Below are positions 1-14,766 of a DNA stretch of 64,000 nucleotides, one piece after another. The translations under genes and the position numbers were made by a program. A model generated the notes under the pieces. The model saw only the letters and a list, made by a program, of their open reading frames with translations, ran no database searches and was not told the origin of the DNA. Origin of the DNA: Moniliophthora roreri (taxonomy: Eukaryota; Basidiomycota; Agaricomycetes; Agaricales; Marasmiaceae); the NCBI GenBank assembly GCA_001466705.2, contig LATX02000013.1, positions 248,001 to 312,000 of the forward strand, read 5' to 3'. Every line of letters begins with the position of its first letter. The stretch's first letter is position 1.

Positions 1-2597
<2,597 letters not shown>

Positions 2598-2871
2598 CAG
2601 TCGCGGCAAAAAGTAATGCAATTCCATATTGGGAAATTGGTTCCCATCTGCCTAGGAGTGAGATTCATCCCAGAAAAAGTCTGACGCAGATTGATTTCCA
2701 TGTGGTTTTTTTAACTGTTTTGGGAAGCTGAGGCTCAGAATGTATGAATTCATTTGAAAAATGAGAAAAATGGACAATTGTGTTGAAGGTCTTCGTCGAA
2801 CCTCCAGTGATTTTGGCGGGTGTGAGAACGATTTACTATTTTTGGGATTGCATTACTTTTTGCCGCGACTG
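2598..2871. mobile_element. TA-flanked MITE (Tc1/mariner-like), 274 bp
   Basis: The ends are perfect inverted repeats of 25 bp. The left end starts CAGTCGCGGCAAAAAGTAAT, and the right end (2847-2871) is its exact reverse complement. A TA dinucleotide lies on both sides (2596-2597 and 2872-2873), the target duplication of Tc1/mariner elements. There is no coding capacity inside, so it would need a transposase from elsewhere. The perfect repeats suggest a recent insertion. Confidence 0.8.
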
Positions 2872-3234
2872 TATTAATGACAGCAGTCCTTGATGATTTT
2901 GAAAAGGTTCGCAGGTAAGAGTGTCAACCCCGAAGAGGCCCAGCGGCGCCCTCACCCCCCTCTGAAAGCTATATCACAGGTAATCGTTCGGAGCAGTTGG
3001 AATGATTCTAGAGATGGGATTACCTACCGCATGACTCTTCAGTGAGAAAGCACGCTTGAGACAATGATGTGAAGGACCCTGCAGATAGCGTCACATCTTG
3101 GTAATGGTCAAAGGTGCCATGTAGCGACGATAGCATCTATTATTTTACAAGAAAATCCATTGGTTTATTGGCCTGGATCGGCGGACGGGAAGAATTGAAG
3201 TGCGACAGACCAAGTACAGGATATCGGTCCTCTC
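2872..3234. other. Short intergenic stretch
   Basis: No gene, RNA or repeat was recognised between the MITE and the 3' end of the minus-strand ankyrin relic. Confidence 0.4.
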
Positions 3235-3992
3235 CTGTCACCGATCACCACTAATAGCCACCTTTGCGACTTGTCCGTCCGTATCTTGAATCTCTAATTC
3301 AACACCTCGAGCAGAAACAGGTCCATCATCCGCCTCTGCTTCCTTTCCTATCGTCCAAATTCATCACCTGGACCAACCAATTCGCTCCATCTTCCCAGCC
3401 CGCCATCTCTGCTTCACCTAACAGCGAGTCGCAGCGTTTTTAATATCGATCAAGTCGGTTCCCGGGCCACCCGGAAACTGTACGAGTTTCTGCGTTGTCG
3501 ACAAATGTGAATTCAATGCCGTCGACCTATAATTATTCTGCGTAAAAAGTGCGTAGACGGTATTTTTGACAAGGCAAATTTGAGGATATCTGATAGGTAC
3601 CTTGACGAATAAACTTCAGTTTCCTCTTGTAGACTTTGAGAGGAATGGGACGTACCATTACCATGTCTAGAATTGTGTTGGAGTTTTCATCGCGGATCGA
3701 TGATAGTGGTTCGTCTTCGTGTTTCTGGACAAAAGCTTGGACATTCTCCAGGTCACCATACCTGCAAGCTAGAAGTAGATCTACTTTTCTTTGCCTGTAG
3801 GGCTTGCCTTGGTAGTTGAGGTGAAAAAAAAAATGGCGCTCGACGCACCAGATATGTAGGAGCTGTTTCTCACGCCCGAAAGGTTTCGGTCCACCTTGAG
3901 CGCTTGAGCTTGGGCTTGATCTTGAACTGGTATCATAGACGCCCTCATCGTCAAAGCTGATGCGATCCAACCTATATACAAAACAACGCAAA
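3235..3992 (-). pseudogene. Ankyrin-repeat protein relic, YAR1-like
   Basis: YAR1 is a small ankyrin protein that chaperones ribosomal protein S3. On the minus strand an ankyrin-like piece reads LLLACRYGDLENVQAFV (about 3740-3780). It is followed by SSIRDENSNTILDM, where families usually have a His. A second piece in another frame (about 3520-3590) reads DILKFALSKIPST. A third (about 3380-3450) reads DIKNAATR, then LLGEAEMAGWEDGANWLVQ. A C-terminal stretch lies at 3240-3310. Frame changes between the pieces and a stop in the third mean there is no continuous coding path. The part upstream of 3800 is not recognised. The assignment to YAR1 rather than another short ankyrin protein is inference. 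Confidence 0.55.
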
Positions 3993-4104
3993 AGAGGGTC
4001 TCAATTATCAACTCCAGGACCTAGCGCACCATCTTTCTCAAAAGCCCATGACCAAACCTTCAACTCTATCGTATACCAAACCTCCATTCCCAAATCCCTA
4101 CGAC

Positions 4105-5115
4105 TGACAAAGTCTCTTCCGGATGGCGCAGTACCGATAATCATATTGCGAACAAGAAGTTGAGAGCAGAGTTTGTCAGGACTTCGTCGCATATCGCGCA
4201 TTCGAAGGCTACGTTGGAGGATGCAGAGATGTTACTGACGGGGAGGAGGGTAAGATGAAGGTTGAAGTGAGATGGCTAGGTCCCAGAAAGCTGAGCAGGC
4301 AGAGATTGTACAGGTTGCGAGTCGGGAAGCTGCGAAAGGAAGGAGAGAGCTCAAGTTGGAAGGAGGTCCGTATAGATTGAGATATACGTGGAATGGACGG
4401 TGTATTTACCTTTAGATTCTAGCCATTGGTCACTCGCCAGCGTGGTAAGTAATCTCTCTGTTTTTTATATTATGGCCCTTTGATTTACACCGCACAGGGA
4501 AACGCAGGATATTTAAAGTACCAAGACACCTCCACCGGCCAACTTCTGGTCGAACACCGTACCAAATTCGGTTCATGTTCAACCATGATCCAAAGCCTCC
4601 ACAATGCAGTCATACATCTAGGACACTAGAATGGTCTCGTCACCCTCTGGACACCGAATTTACCGCACCCTGCTGTTCAGCTTCTCGCACATCTCGGACC
4701 TGTAAGTAGCGTCAGCGTCGACCCAAGCTCGGGAGGTAGATACATGTCTACTGCGGAAAAAGACGGTACGGTGGAAATATGGGATTGTAGGAATTGGAAA
4801 GGCGCTGTAAGGGAATGGTGCACGAGGGGAACGGGTGAGCCTGAATGAAGTTGAATGGAGTCGGAGAGGGCATTTGGCCATTGCAAGCGGTGGACACATT
4901 GATACGAAGCAAAACAAGTGTCACTTCCGTAATAACGTAGCGTCTCCACTAGGCGTACACCCCTCCGTCGATTCATACTGCTCTACCGGGCCATACGCAG
5001 CCTCTATTATACATGACACACCCCATACCTCATCGACCTTTGGCGTCTTTGAGGTTCGCCCCGTATCAGGATATACGGACGATAGGCCATCAAGTTGATT
5101 TTGACCCGCTTGTGA
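4105..5115 (+). pseudogene. UTP7-like WD-repeat protein relic
   Basis: UTP7 is a WD40 protein of the U3 snoRNP small-subunit processome. Recognisable pieces in order: KKLRAEFVRTSSHIAHSK and TLEDAEMLL (about 4150-4240); a basic helix ending in LKLEGGPYRLRYTWNG (about 4340-4400); after a gap, [17 protein letters not shown] (about 4510-4560); HNAVIHLGH and VTLWTPNLPHPAVQLLAHL (about 4600-4700); SSVSVDPSSGGRYMSTA and KDGTVEIWDCRNWKGAVREW (4700-4825); then, frame-shifted, the C-terminal piece IPHRPLASLRFAPYQDI near 5020-5080. Several stops (one in HLGH*NG) and frameshifts break it, and the central WD blades are missing. It lies head-to-head with the YAR1-like relic, so both may derive from one duplicated ribosome-biogenesis locus. 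Confidence 0.75.
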
Positions 5116-5184
5116 CTCGAGTGAAATAACTTGAACCAACTTGAACCACGACTCGGGGGTGTGTCAGCCTATCTGCCAGGTGCC

Positions 5185-6751
5185 CACGATCTCCACCATG
5201 CCTCTGCTGTGCGTCTTTCTCTATCTCTCCCCCTATTAAACTGATGTGAATTACCTCGAACAGACCATTCCCAACGAACGATCTCATATGCAACTGCCTC
5301 TCACCTCGAGATCTTTATCGCTATTCGCGAGCAAATCGTGAAGCCTATGGATATGTTCAAAGCTATCGAACACGCGCATTTGATATCTATACCCTCCTTT
5401 CTCGTTACTCCACCGAACCCGAAATCAACCAGCTTCGTATCCTCCAAGCCTTGACTGGCATGCTCATCTCAGGCTCAACCGCTTCCCAATTCTTCAATCG
5501 CCTCCTTTACCCCCAGTCAGATTTGGATATACGTGGAACATCGATACAGTGGGGTAGTCGGTGAATTCTTGCTTGCGATTGGATGCATATTCGAACCTGC
5601 CGAAAAACAACGCAATGAGCTAAGTCCAGCTCTTCAAGAGGTGACGGGGAATATGGCGGATGGGATGTTGTACGATTACTCGGGGAGAGGGTTTGCTGGC
5701 GTGTATAACCTATCGAGAAATGGTTAAAAGATCCTGCTGATCATGGCAAGTATCTCTCCGGTGGATATTATTCTCGATTTTCATTCGAGTGCGTGATTTT
5801 CCTCCGTCTTCTCACTTGAAACTCAAAACTTTCCTTCGTATATAGCGGTTGTAATGAACGTCATCTCATATTCACATGGGTGTACTGCTTATACCCCAAA
5901 GCAGCATTTGAAGAGCGACGTTCTTTTCGACGTTCTCTTATCTGTTCTTCATCCAAGAGGCCAGAACGAGACGTTGCTCGACAAAAATACGTCGATCGCG
6001 GATGGAAAATGCTCAATCCCGACGGAAGCGAGTGGAGATCGGGTCGCCATTACCATTCTCGCATAATGGTAGTCTTTTGGCCAGTGGATGCTTGGAATCA
6101 TTTCATATCGATCGCTTGCGTCATGTTGGAGACTCGCATTACTGGACAATTGCTCTTCCTCTACGATCGTTCCTGCCCCTTCCCCTGACAACAATTGGAT
6201 CCAATCTCATGGGTATAGCGTACCCACACCTCCTATCCTCGAAGAAATGGAATCCGAATATCGAGTTGTGGAGAGTAACCCGTGGTCCCTCGTTCTTCGA
6301 GAAGCCTACGAGTACTCTTCCTGGTTCAGGTCCCGGATGATATTCGAAACAATAGAAAACTCAAAATTGAGATTGAGCTATTGTGTTGCACACGACTCGT
6401 CGAATTATGGTTTGGAGCTAGTCTTCTTAGGAAGGTGACAATGAGTCCAGTATATGTGAAGATGTCATTGCATGAGGAACTTGACTTTATGGCAGAGAAA
6501 GGGGCGCAGAGGACAGATTTTGAGAGGCCTACATGAGTGTTTTCTGCTCTTATGGCTGGTTTCCCGTTCACGGTTTTGGTTTTGCGACTAGATTGGATAT
6601 GGTTCATCGCATGGCAATCAAAGATCACTTTCAGAAAATCAGGGAAGAGGAAGAGACTGAAGAGGCTGATATACCTGATATTCATGAATTCGACTCGGAG
6701 GCGGGGGATGATTCATGGGAAGAGGTTGACGACAGTGACTGGCCATTGTAG
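5185..6751 (+). pseudogene. Relic of a protein with a nucleotidyltransferase-like GS...DLD motif
   Basis: From 5263 the frame reads LCPRDL-type text into LYRYSRANREAY, FDIYTLLSRYSTEPEI and then MLISGSTASQFF followed by SDLDI. A GS pair followed by DxD is the active-site pattern of the nucleotidyltransferase fold; here I only see the resemblance. Just after SDLDI the frame shifts (about 5530). Later pieces are EFLLAIGCIFEPAE, YDYSGRGFAGVYN, then DFHS joined by a preserved GT-AG intron (5789-5845) to TVVMNVISYSHG. After that come YPKAAFEER, EKYVDRGWKML-type text, and an acidic C-terminus ending at 6751. Several frameshifts and stops, but introns are kept, so it arose by DNA duplication, not retroposition. 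An F-box-like start upstream is possible but not seen. Confidence 0.5.
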
Positions 6752-7344
6752 TAATCGTATACACGGGTACAGCACTCCATGCATTGACACGGCATTCTAT
6801 TACTCGTAGTAAGTTTTCTGAGCAAGTACCGTAGCCTTTGGCTCTCACTGTCACTGCAAATGCGTGCTGAAGAATTCAGCTCGAAGTGGATTGAGTACGA
6901 ACTCGGCTACTCAAGGAAAGACAAGCAACGTATCCAATGCGAAAGCAGATCGTTTATAGGTTCGCTTTAAGCTTGTATAGTTGACATACTGTATTTCGAA
7001 CCTGTAAAGTGAACGGTGCGAATCACTGCTCACCGAAAGGACGAAGATTGATCCTACCTCAAACTCAATCCACTTGTCCATTCCATGTTATCGATCATAG
7101 CGTCAAAACCACCGGTTACGTATATTATCGATTCACTTACCCAAGCAAATATGCCAGCAATTGATAGCTTGTCTTCGTGTACGGCGAGTAGGGTATGTCA
7201 TGTAATAGTCTGTGTATCCGAAGAGTTGCTCATTGCCCTGAGGTTTTACATACGATAATGCACAGTCTTCTAAATAAACCTACATTGGGAGTATACCCGA
7301 AACCAGGTAATGGCTCCCAGCTCTCCGTTATTAGAGCATCTAGA
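6752..7344. other. Intergenic stretch without a recognised gene
   Basis: No protein, RNA or repeat was recognised between the acidic C-terminus of the relic and the 3' end of the minus-strand helical-domain relic. Confidence 0.4.
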
Positions 7345-8165
7345 ACAGAGCTATGAACGAACGCTTGGACTGGGTGAAAGTGAGAGTAGAATGCCAAAAG
7401 TTATCATCAGGAACCTTCTCGGTAATTAATGGATATCTTACTGTGCCGGGGTTCCTGAGGCATCTCGGGAAAGTACGATGCGGAAGGATAAGTGACGGGA
7501 TTCTCGGAGGGTCCTGTGCCGCTACCGTCATGATCTCGACACGTAATTCCTGGTAGTGAGGGGGATTGGCTGGTCGGTGAGCGTTATGTGGAGGGTGGAG
7601 CAAATGGTAACGAGAAAATTGGATTAGTGTTCGCAGATTCTGTTGACGCTGGAAAATGCTGGAAGCCAGTCAAGAGTCTCCGAAAAGGAGCCAGAAGTAG
7701 CTTTAAGCCACCCAAGAGTCGCTCCAAGGAATCCAGCAATTTGGAGAAGCGAAGCAGCAAATGTACCAAGGAGTTATCGTGTTATCTGTAATCCCAATGA
7801 GACGATAACTTGTCAAAACGAACGAAAGACGTACTGAGAAACGTTCCTTGACGTTCTGGAGATCTTGTCTATAGGCGTTAAACTGAGTTTTGTCGATCAG
7901 GCCCTTCGTGAATACAAAGATGGTGTCCATGATCCTCAGCTAGCACCCAAAAAAGAGTAGTACAATCACGCACCTTCTCAACCCCTCCAAATGACTCTGC
8001 AAGGGGAGTCGCTCTCCTTCCGTTATTGTTTTGCTTTTCTCCTGGACAGTATCCGCCGCATGGCTTCTCTGGAAAGGTATATGTGATCTTGTTTTCTGTC
8101 TTGCATTCTAGGAAGTTCGTTAGGAAATGTTTCGGAGAGGCGAGTTGAAGTGATGCAACGCACCT
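7345..8165 (-). pseudogene. Copy A of the helical-domain protein, decayed
   Basis: This is a broken paralogue of the intact gene at 14767-15683. Shared pieces: DRKQD (about 8110); an exon ending EGLR just before a GT-AG intron; MDTIFVFTKGLIDKTQFN (7880-7930, matching MNSILIFIKGPIDESQFD); ERFSVR; and LLRFSKLLDSLERLL (about 7710-7760, matching LLRFSKLLDSFQLLL). Between DRKQD and EGLR the frame shifts, and the C-terminal part keeps no long open frame. The start exon was not found. It lies head-to-head with kinase copy A, about 0.3 kb apart, whereas in copy B the two genes are tail-to-tail. Confidence 0.6.
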
Positions 8166-8508
8166 CGCCCATACCAGTCAGCTCCATTTGTTTCCCACAC
8201 CCGATGATTATAAGCTTATCACTAACGGGTGTAATCTAGAACTACTAGTACCTCATCGGGGGTGCTCTAGGAGTACTACATCCACGAACCCAAGACCAGC
8301 ATACAGGTTCCAAGCACGTTGAACGCAGTTACACGGCTCCCTTCTCAAATTTCATACAGACGCTAATTCATCATGCACTTTGTCCTTTCCATGAAACGAC
8401 CGAAATCAGACTTCGAAATCAGATCTCACGGTCAAGTGTTGGGCGATACAGCATATGTCGACTCTGCTTTTCCTTTGGACACCCCAGGACATATCATATT
8501 GGAAATCG

Positions 8509-11058
8509 ATGACTCTACGCGGCAAAGTCGTCAAGGTTCTTAGGCCTTTCAAGTCGATCTCAGTCTTGAGATCGTTCTCCGGGTTCCCAAAACCTTCAGT
8601 AGATGCCAAGCACAAACACCTTCTGCTTAAATATCTCCTGACCTATAGGCAAAAGCAGTGCGTCGATATCAACGAATATCATCACGACCTCACTGACCAG
8701 CTCTCCCAGAATTGAAGCCTATAGCTTCGCATGTAAATGTGTCTTGCTGCTACAAACTTCACCTCACCTTCTTGAACACATCGCTTCTGAACTCGAACGC
8801 GTTGGTATGAAGCTCATTAGTACCCGCCGGGATACCCACACCCTCGAGATCGCGACAATTGCATTCCAGGACGACATGTTTTTATGCCCCGTGCTAGCCG
8901 AGGCACAGCAAGATATTCCTTTGTTCACCAGCCTTAAGGGTATTCTTAGGGGTTTGGAATTGCTGGTATTCGATATCGAGAAGTGCATGGCTACCGTCAA
9001 TTTGCGGTGGGCTCCATTTGTCATGGAGATGTTGCAGTACGTGAGTTGACAACATTTCCGAACACCATATGATCATGCCTACAGCTTAGTTCTAGTATCT
9101 TGACAATGATTATTACCATGACCACCTCAATTCCCTTCATTACCTCTTCCGGGAGGCCTGTATACAGTGTCTCGTCTATCTCAATAGAAAATACCACGTT
9201 CTCCCGTCGTCATTCTTTCTCAGCAACATCTCCCGTGAAGGTAGTTTCCCTGTTTCTGGGGGTGCTTATGCGGTACATTTTCACCTTCAGATTGTCGGAC
9301 ACACACTAAAGCAATTCTAGGACATCTGGAAAGGATATATGAATGGATCAGAACTAATTTGCCATAAGGTTCTTCGTATTTTCACCGCATCTTTCGATGA
9401 GGTGAAACTCCTCAAGGTGCGTTTTCGATCGTGATTGAACTTGATATTTTCTCAGTACCTTCCAGGATCTCAGCAAGGAAGTGCTGATCTGGCGACAACT
9501 CCGTCATCCCTATGTGCATGAGTTTCTAGGAGTGTGTGCCGATCTTTTTCGTCCGAGCTTTTCAATGGTTTCTCCTTGGATGGAACATGGAAATATTACG
9601 AGTTTCTTGGAAGGAAAACATGGTGGACACCTAGGGACAGAATTTAAGATTCGACTGGTCGGTATGCAGGTAGCATTCAATCTGGCAAAGTGCTGAAAAA
9701 CATTGTACAGATACATCAAGTCGCGAAGGGAATACAGTACCTTCACGAACACGATCCTCCGGTGATTCATGGTGACGTAAAAGGAGTATGTGATCGTCTC
9801 CTACTAAATCTCGCTTGAATGACGCGTTTCTTGTGCAGGCTAACATCCTAATCTCCGGCGGCCTTCAATGTCGTATAACCGACTTTGGAATATCTACTAT
9901 GGAAATCGACCACAGATTTGATGCAAGTGACTCAGCAATTCGAGGCTCGATACCATGGCTCGCTCCTGAGCTGATGAATCCCGAGCCGGTCATTGTGACA
10001 AGGCACGCCAAATCGAGAGACATATATGCGTTGGGATGTACAATTATCGAGGCACGCGCTCTTGGGTCGTTCACACCACGAAGACTCATGTCTTATTAGA
10101 TTCTCTCCGGAAAACCGCCGTTCTATGACAAGAAAATTGATGTTCAAGTCATGATCAGCGTTCTTCAAGGTAACCGGCCAGAACGTCCCTCGGCATGCCC
10201 GGAATGGGTCTATCGCCTTGCGGAGCTGTGTTGGAACGAGAAGGCATCTGCTCGTCCTAAAGCTGATTTTGTTGTTCTCCTCTTAAGTGAGGGCATCACT
10301 GAATATTGGCCTTCACCGCCACCCCTACAAATCTCGCACTCGGAATTGCCTCCACCTACTCTCGCACGGGCCAGACAGCTGCCCCGGGAAATGGCGCTTG
10401 AAAGACCGCCACCATTGAAGGATTATGGTTATCGTCACCTTACACGCTCGAGCTCGCGCTCACTGCATAGACGGTCAAGTTCCCTCTCGCAACGCTCTAG
10501 CTCAAAGTCGTTCTTCGAAGAGCAGTCTGTGCGTCGAAGTCGTTCGTCATCTTCTGACAGGAGTTCATCCTTGACGCAACGGAGCAACCGGCAAGTCTCG
10601 AAGCCAGTATTAAAAATTCTCTTAAGGAAATCTCATCCTCGGGACGGTGAGTAGTATTTCGACGTGTGTCGTCTTTCAGGCCTGATGCGCTTAAGCAGAC
10701 TTGCCAGCGACTTACCGAGAATCATCTTCGCCTACTCTTCGTTTAACGGGGTTGAATATCGATGAGCGGGACGTCTTAAGGCGGGCGAGTACTATGCCAA
10801 TAGGGCTGTCACCTTCGATTCAAGGCCTGGAATCAAGGTTCGTACCTCCAGGGGCAGACAAGGCTAGATTGGCAATAATAGAACGCCCGTCTAGCAATCG
10901 TGGCGGTGGGTGCCATCTGAACGTATATCTCCTTCCTGGCCTGAAGTACTTCAACAGATGCCGATAATTTCCTACTAATAGTAGATTTCCGGGAGCTGTG
11001 GAAAGATGGTCAGCTGCGCCATGTTTGGAACAACTTCCGCCAGCGTAATCAACCCTGA
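8509..11058 (+). pseudogene. Protein kinase copy A, inactivated paralogue
   Basis: Closely matches the intact kinase at 11808-14133 exon for exon. Lesions seen: a one-base insertion near 8708 that ends the first exon's frame; loss of the splice acceptor before the catalytic-loop exon (copy B has GAAAG where A has GAAAA, about 9696-9701); and a GC instead of GT donor after the LGCTIIE exon (about 10051). Catalytic motifs are otherwise present: HKVLR, HGDVKG, TDFGIS and LAPELM. The region after the kinase domain is unlike copy B. It is rich in Arg and Ser (about 10440-10600), whereas B is Ser/Pro-rich. Both share the last exon, ELWKDGQLRHVW here and ELWRDPQLRHAW in B. A variant transcript that uses the GC donor cannot be excluded, but the early frameshift makes a full product unlikely. 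Confidence 0.75.
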
Positions 11059-11807
11059 GCATGTATGTAGTTGTGCACTTAAGCAATGACTCCAAGTTTC
11101 GCCTCGTCTAGAAGTCAGGTTTCACCTCTACGTCTAGTTTATCCAAATCCCGGGTTATCTCTATATACCTCAAGCTATCATGACTACGTAAAGACATAGC
11201 GTACTGACCCAAGCTGAGAGATTTTGTCTCAAGAACGTATTTGACGAAGATACGTTTTCAAGGTATCCCCGTTCCTTGCGTAATGCCACCACACTTTTTC
11301 TAGCCGCACCTAGCATTGCAGGTCGACCAGTCATGTGTACTTGGAGGCACACAGAGTGTTTGCGGAGGTACCGTGCCAAGGACCATTGCTTGAGATCTCC
11401 GAGTTCATGCTGGGACGTCAGAACCGTCACTCAGCTTTCTGCACTCGCTTGGATTTGCCCTTATATATTACTGGCACATATTTTAGGATCCAGTGTATAG
11501 ACTGAAATCGTCTACTGGCTCCCGTATATAAATGGACTAGGTAACGAAAAAAGGGATACCTTTGTGTTCCCACGACTAATTAGGCTTATCGCTACTTGCT
11601 GAGCGAACGTTGAGCAGCTGCGCTGAGTATCCCTCATGATCCCATCAATCAATCCTCCATAGCCTATTTTCGCGAAATGACAGAAATCAGGCTTTGAAAC
11701 CTGATCTCACGGTTGAATGTCAGTGGGCGGTGCTCGAGGGAACGGCACAGATTAATTTTGTTCTTCCTTTGGACGCCCGCAGGACGTATCGTGCTGGAAA
11801 CGATTCG
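11059..11807. other. Gap between the two kinase copies; possible 5' exon of copy B
   Basis: The reading frame of kinase B stays open upstream of ATG 11808 to about 11650 without an ATG. Either the 5' exon lies further up and was not identified, or this is 5' leader. Nothing else was recognised in 11059-11650. Confidence 0.4.
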
Positions 11808-14133
11808 ATGACTCTACACGGCAAAGTTGTCAAGGTTCTTAGGCCTTTCAAGCCGAACTCGGTCTTAAGATCATTATCTAGATCCTCAAAACCTTCAGTA
11901 GATGGCCAGGAACCACGAAAGCACGAACACCTTCTGCTTGATTACCTTCTGGATTATAGGCAAAATCAGTGCGTCAATACTAGCAAGTATCATCATGACC
12001 TCGCTGACCAGCTCTCCAGCATTGAAGCCTATAGCTTCGCATGTAAATGTGTTTTGCTCTTACAAACCTCACCTCACCTTCTTGAATATATCGCTTCTGA
12101 ATTCGAACGTGTTGGCATGAAGTTCATTAGTACCCGCCGGGATACCCACACCCTCGAGATCGCGACAATTGCATTCCAAGACGACATGTTTTTATGCCCC
12201 GTGCTAGCCGAGGCACAGCAAGATATTCCTTTGTTCACCAGCCTCAAGGGTGCTCTTGCGTGTTTGGAGTCACTTCTATTCGATATTGAGGAGTGCATGG
12301 CTACTGTCAACTCAAGGTGGGCCCCATTTGTCATGGAGATACTGCAGTACGTGAGTCAATCACTTTCGAATTTTAGGTGATCGTGCCTACAGCTGATTTT
12401 TAGTATCTTGACAATGATTATTGCTATGAACCCCTCAATTCCTTTCATGACCTCTTCCGGGAAGCCTGTATACACTGTCTTGTCCATCTCAATAGAAAAT
12501 ACCACGCGCTTCCAACGTCATTCTTTCTGACCAACATCTCTCGTGAGGGCGATTTTCCTGTCTCTGGGGGTGGTTATGCGGTACGTCTTCACGCTCAGAT
12601 TGTCGGGCACAGACTAAAGAACATTTCTAGGACATCTGGAAAGGATATATGAATGGATCAGAACTAATTTGCCATAAGGTTCTCCGTATTTTCACTGCAT
12701 CTTTTGATGAGGTGAAACTCCTCAAGGTGTGTTTTTGATCATTATCGGGATTGACGTTTTCTCAATACCTTCCAGGATCTCAGTAAGGAAGTTCTGATCT
12801 GGCGACAACTCCGTCATCCCTACATCCATAGTTTCCTAGGAATATGTGCCGATCTCTTCCGTCCGAGCCTTTCAATAATTTCTCCTTGGATGGAACATGG
12901 AAGCATTACAAATTTCTTGGAAGGAAAACAAGGTGCTCATCTTGGGACAGAATTTAAGATTCAATTGGTCGGTACGCGGCTAATATTCAATCCAGCGAGA
13001 TGCTGAAAGATATGGTACAGATACATCAAGTCGCGAAGGGAATACAGTACCTCCACGAACACGAGCCTCCGGTGATTCATGGAGACATCAAAGGAGTATG
13101 TGACTGTTAAACGCTCCCCACTAAAGCTCGTTTGAACGATGTGTTTCTTGTGCAGGCTAACATCTTAATTTCCAACGATTTTCAATGTCGCATAACCGAC
13201 TTTGGAATATCTACTATGGAAATCGACCACAGATTTGATGCAAGTGACTCAGTAATTCGAGGCTCGATACCATGGCTCGCTCCTGAGCTGATGAATCCCG
13301 AGCCGGTCATTGTGACACAGCACGCCAAATCGAGAGACATATACGCGTTGGGATGTACGATGATGGAGGTATGCACCCTTTGGTTCTATTACTACCCGTA
13401 CGTGCTCCGGAGACTCATGTCTTGTTAGATTCTTTCCGGAAAGCCGCCGTTCTATGACAAGAAACTCGATTTTCAAATTATGATTAGCGTTCTTCAAGGT
13501 GACCGACCAAAACGCCCTCCGGCATGCCCGGAATGGGTCTATCGCATCGCGAAACTGTGTTGGGACGAGAAGGTGTCTGCTCGGCCTCAAGCTGATTATG
13601 TTGTTCACGCCTTTGGTGAGGGCATGACCGAAGATGGGCCGCCTAGTCCCAGAACGGTCTCACTTGTGGCGTATTCGGAGGCATCTGACACTCTAGAGGA
13701 GATAGGGGACGCGGAATCTCTAGCACGTTCGATCTCAAGCTCGATGCACACAACATCATGTTCCCTATACTCCGAACCCGAGTCGTTAATGTCAATGTCG
13801 GCAGAGTCGATACGTAGCCAAACCCGTGCCTCTTCTCCTGGTGCAAGCATGACTGTATCCCCGAGGCAATGGAATAGAGACAAGCCACTTCCTCCACTTC
13901 CTCCCATGTTACCACAGCAGTATTCCAACCCAGAACCAGGATCTCCGACTACAAGTAATCGGACGTCTAGTCATTTTGGCGGTGAGTAATCTCAAGTTGT
14001 AATACCTTTCAGGCCCTGATATGTTTCGGCAGATACTGATGTACCTCTGGTGGAGTACAGAGAACTGTGGAGAGATCCTCAATTGCGCCATGCCTGGGGT
14101 GAATTTCGCGAGCGCAATAATGTCGGAGACTAG
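11808..14133 (+). CDS. Protein kinase, HGD-type (non-RD), copy B
   Basis: Predicted serine/threonine (TKL-like) kinase of 654 aa. Exons: 11808-12350, 12404-12580, 12631-12726, 12776-12971, 13010-13095, 13156-13368, 13429-13981 and 14033-14133, all GT-AG and in phase. Residues 1-220 are helical with no family I recognise. The kinase domain follows: Gly-rich SGGGY near 235, the lysine in HKVLR (K256), the catalytic loop HGDIKGAN (D363, Gly in place of the usual Arg), TDFG (D381), LAPEL, and CPEWVYRIAKLCW near the end. The tail is rich in Ser and Pro (DKPLPPLPPMLPQQ) and ends in a short conserved exon. ATG 11808 is the first in-frame ATG and aligns with copy A. The frame is open upstream, so a further 5' exon is possible. 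The conserved catalytic residues suggest activity. Its neighbour downstream is the convergent helical-domain gene. Confidence 0.85.
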
Positions 14134-14766
14134 GATGAATAACTCGAGCAAAGGTGCAAAGTCTTTGCCTCTTCTGGAACTTGACGTCGTGAAGGGGTAC
14201 TATTCCAAACACTTCGGGGTTTTTTATATCTCGAGCACTTCTACCTACTCTTGAATGAAAATATAAACGTTCAAGTTGTATCAATTGTATCCATGAATGC
14301 TGTATTCGGAATGTTGTGATGCGCTCGAGCTTGATACTCTGCTAAGTCAATGTGCGTCGAGTGCGCCTCCCTCCGCGTCCCCTGCACTCGCCTCTGCGTT
14401 TTCCCGGTCAAGTACGGTTCTGTTCCTAAGGGCATCTGCTGACCGTGCGTATGAACCATCTCAAAGGTGGAGAACAAGTAACAGGTTGGATCAGTCGGGC
14501 TTCGCAGTGCCCAATCACCGCGAAAATCGTTAGGATAATAAAAATGATATTCCGCGCGGTTCCTCGCCTTCAAAAGTACACACAAATTGTCGCCTAGGTT
14601 GTATGTATACATATGTACAGAACCTTCCAAATACCTCCATAAATAAAATCCGAGTGCTGTATCCGAAACTGGTTAGACTAGCAGTTCTTCGTCGCGGATA
14701 TCTAAGAAACATGTGTGAGCAAATGACAAAACAGAGTAGGGACTGAGAGTAAAGTACCAAGGGGAA
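14134..14766. other. Convergent intergenic space
   Basis: Lies between the stop codons of kinase B (+) and the helical-domain gene (-). No feature was recognised; open frames here show no known motif. Confidence 0.4.

Noticed and set aside
3960..4201. Opposing 66-67-codon frames between the ankyrin and UTP7-like relics
   Set aside because: No known motif; they overlap the start of the UTP7-like relic and probably are chance.
11694..11807. Kinase B start at the TTG of the open frame
   Set aside because: TTG is not a normal nuclear start in fungi. ATG 11808 is shared with copy A, although an unseen 5' exon remains possible.
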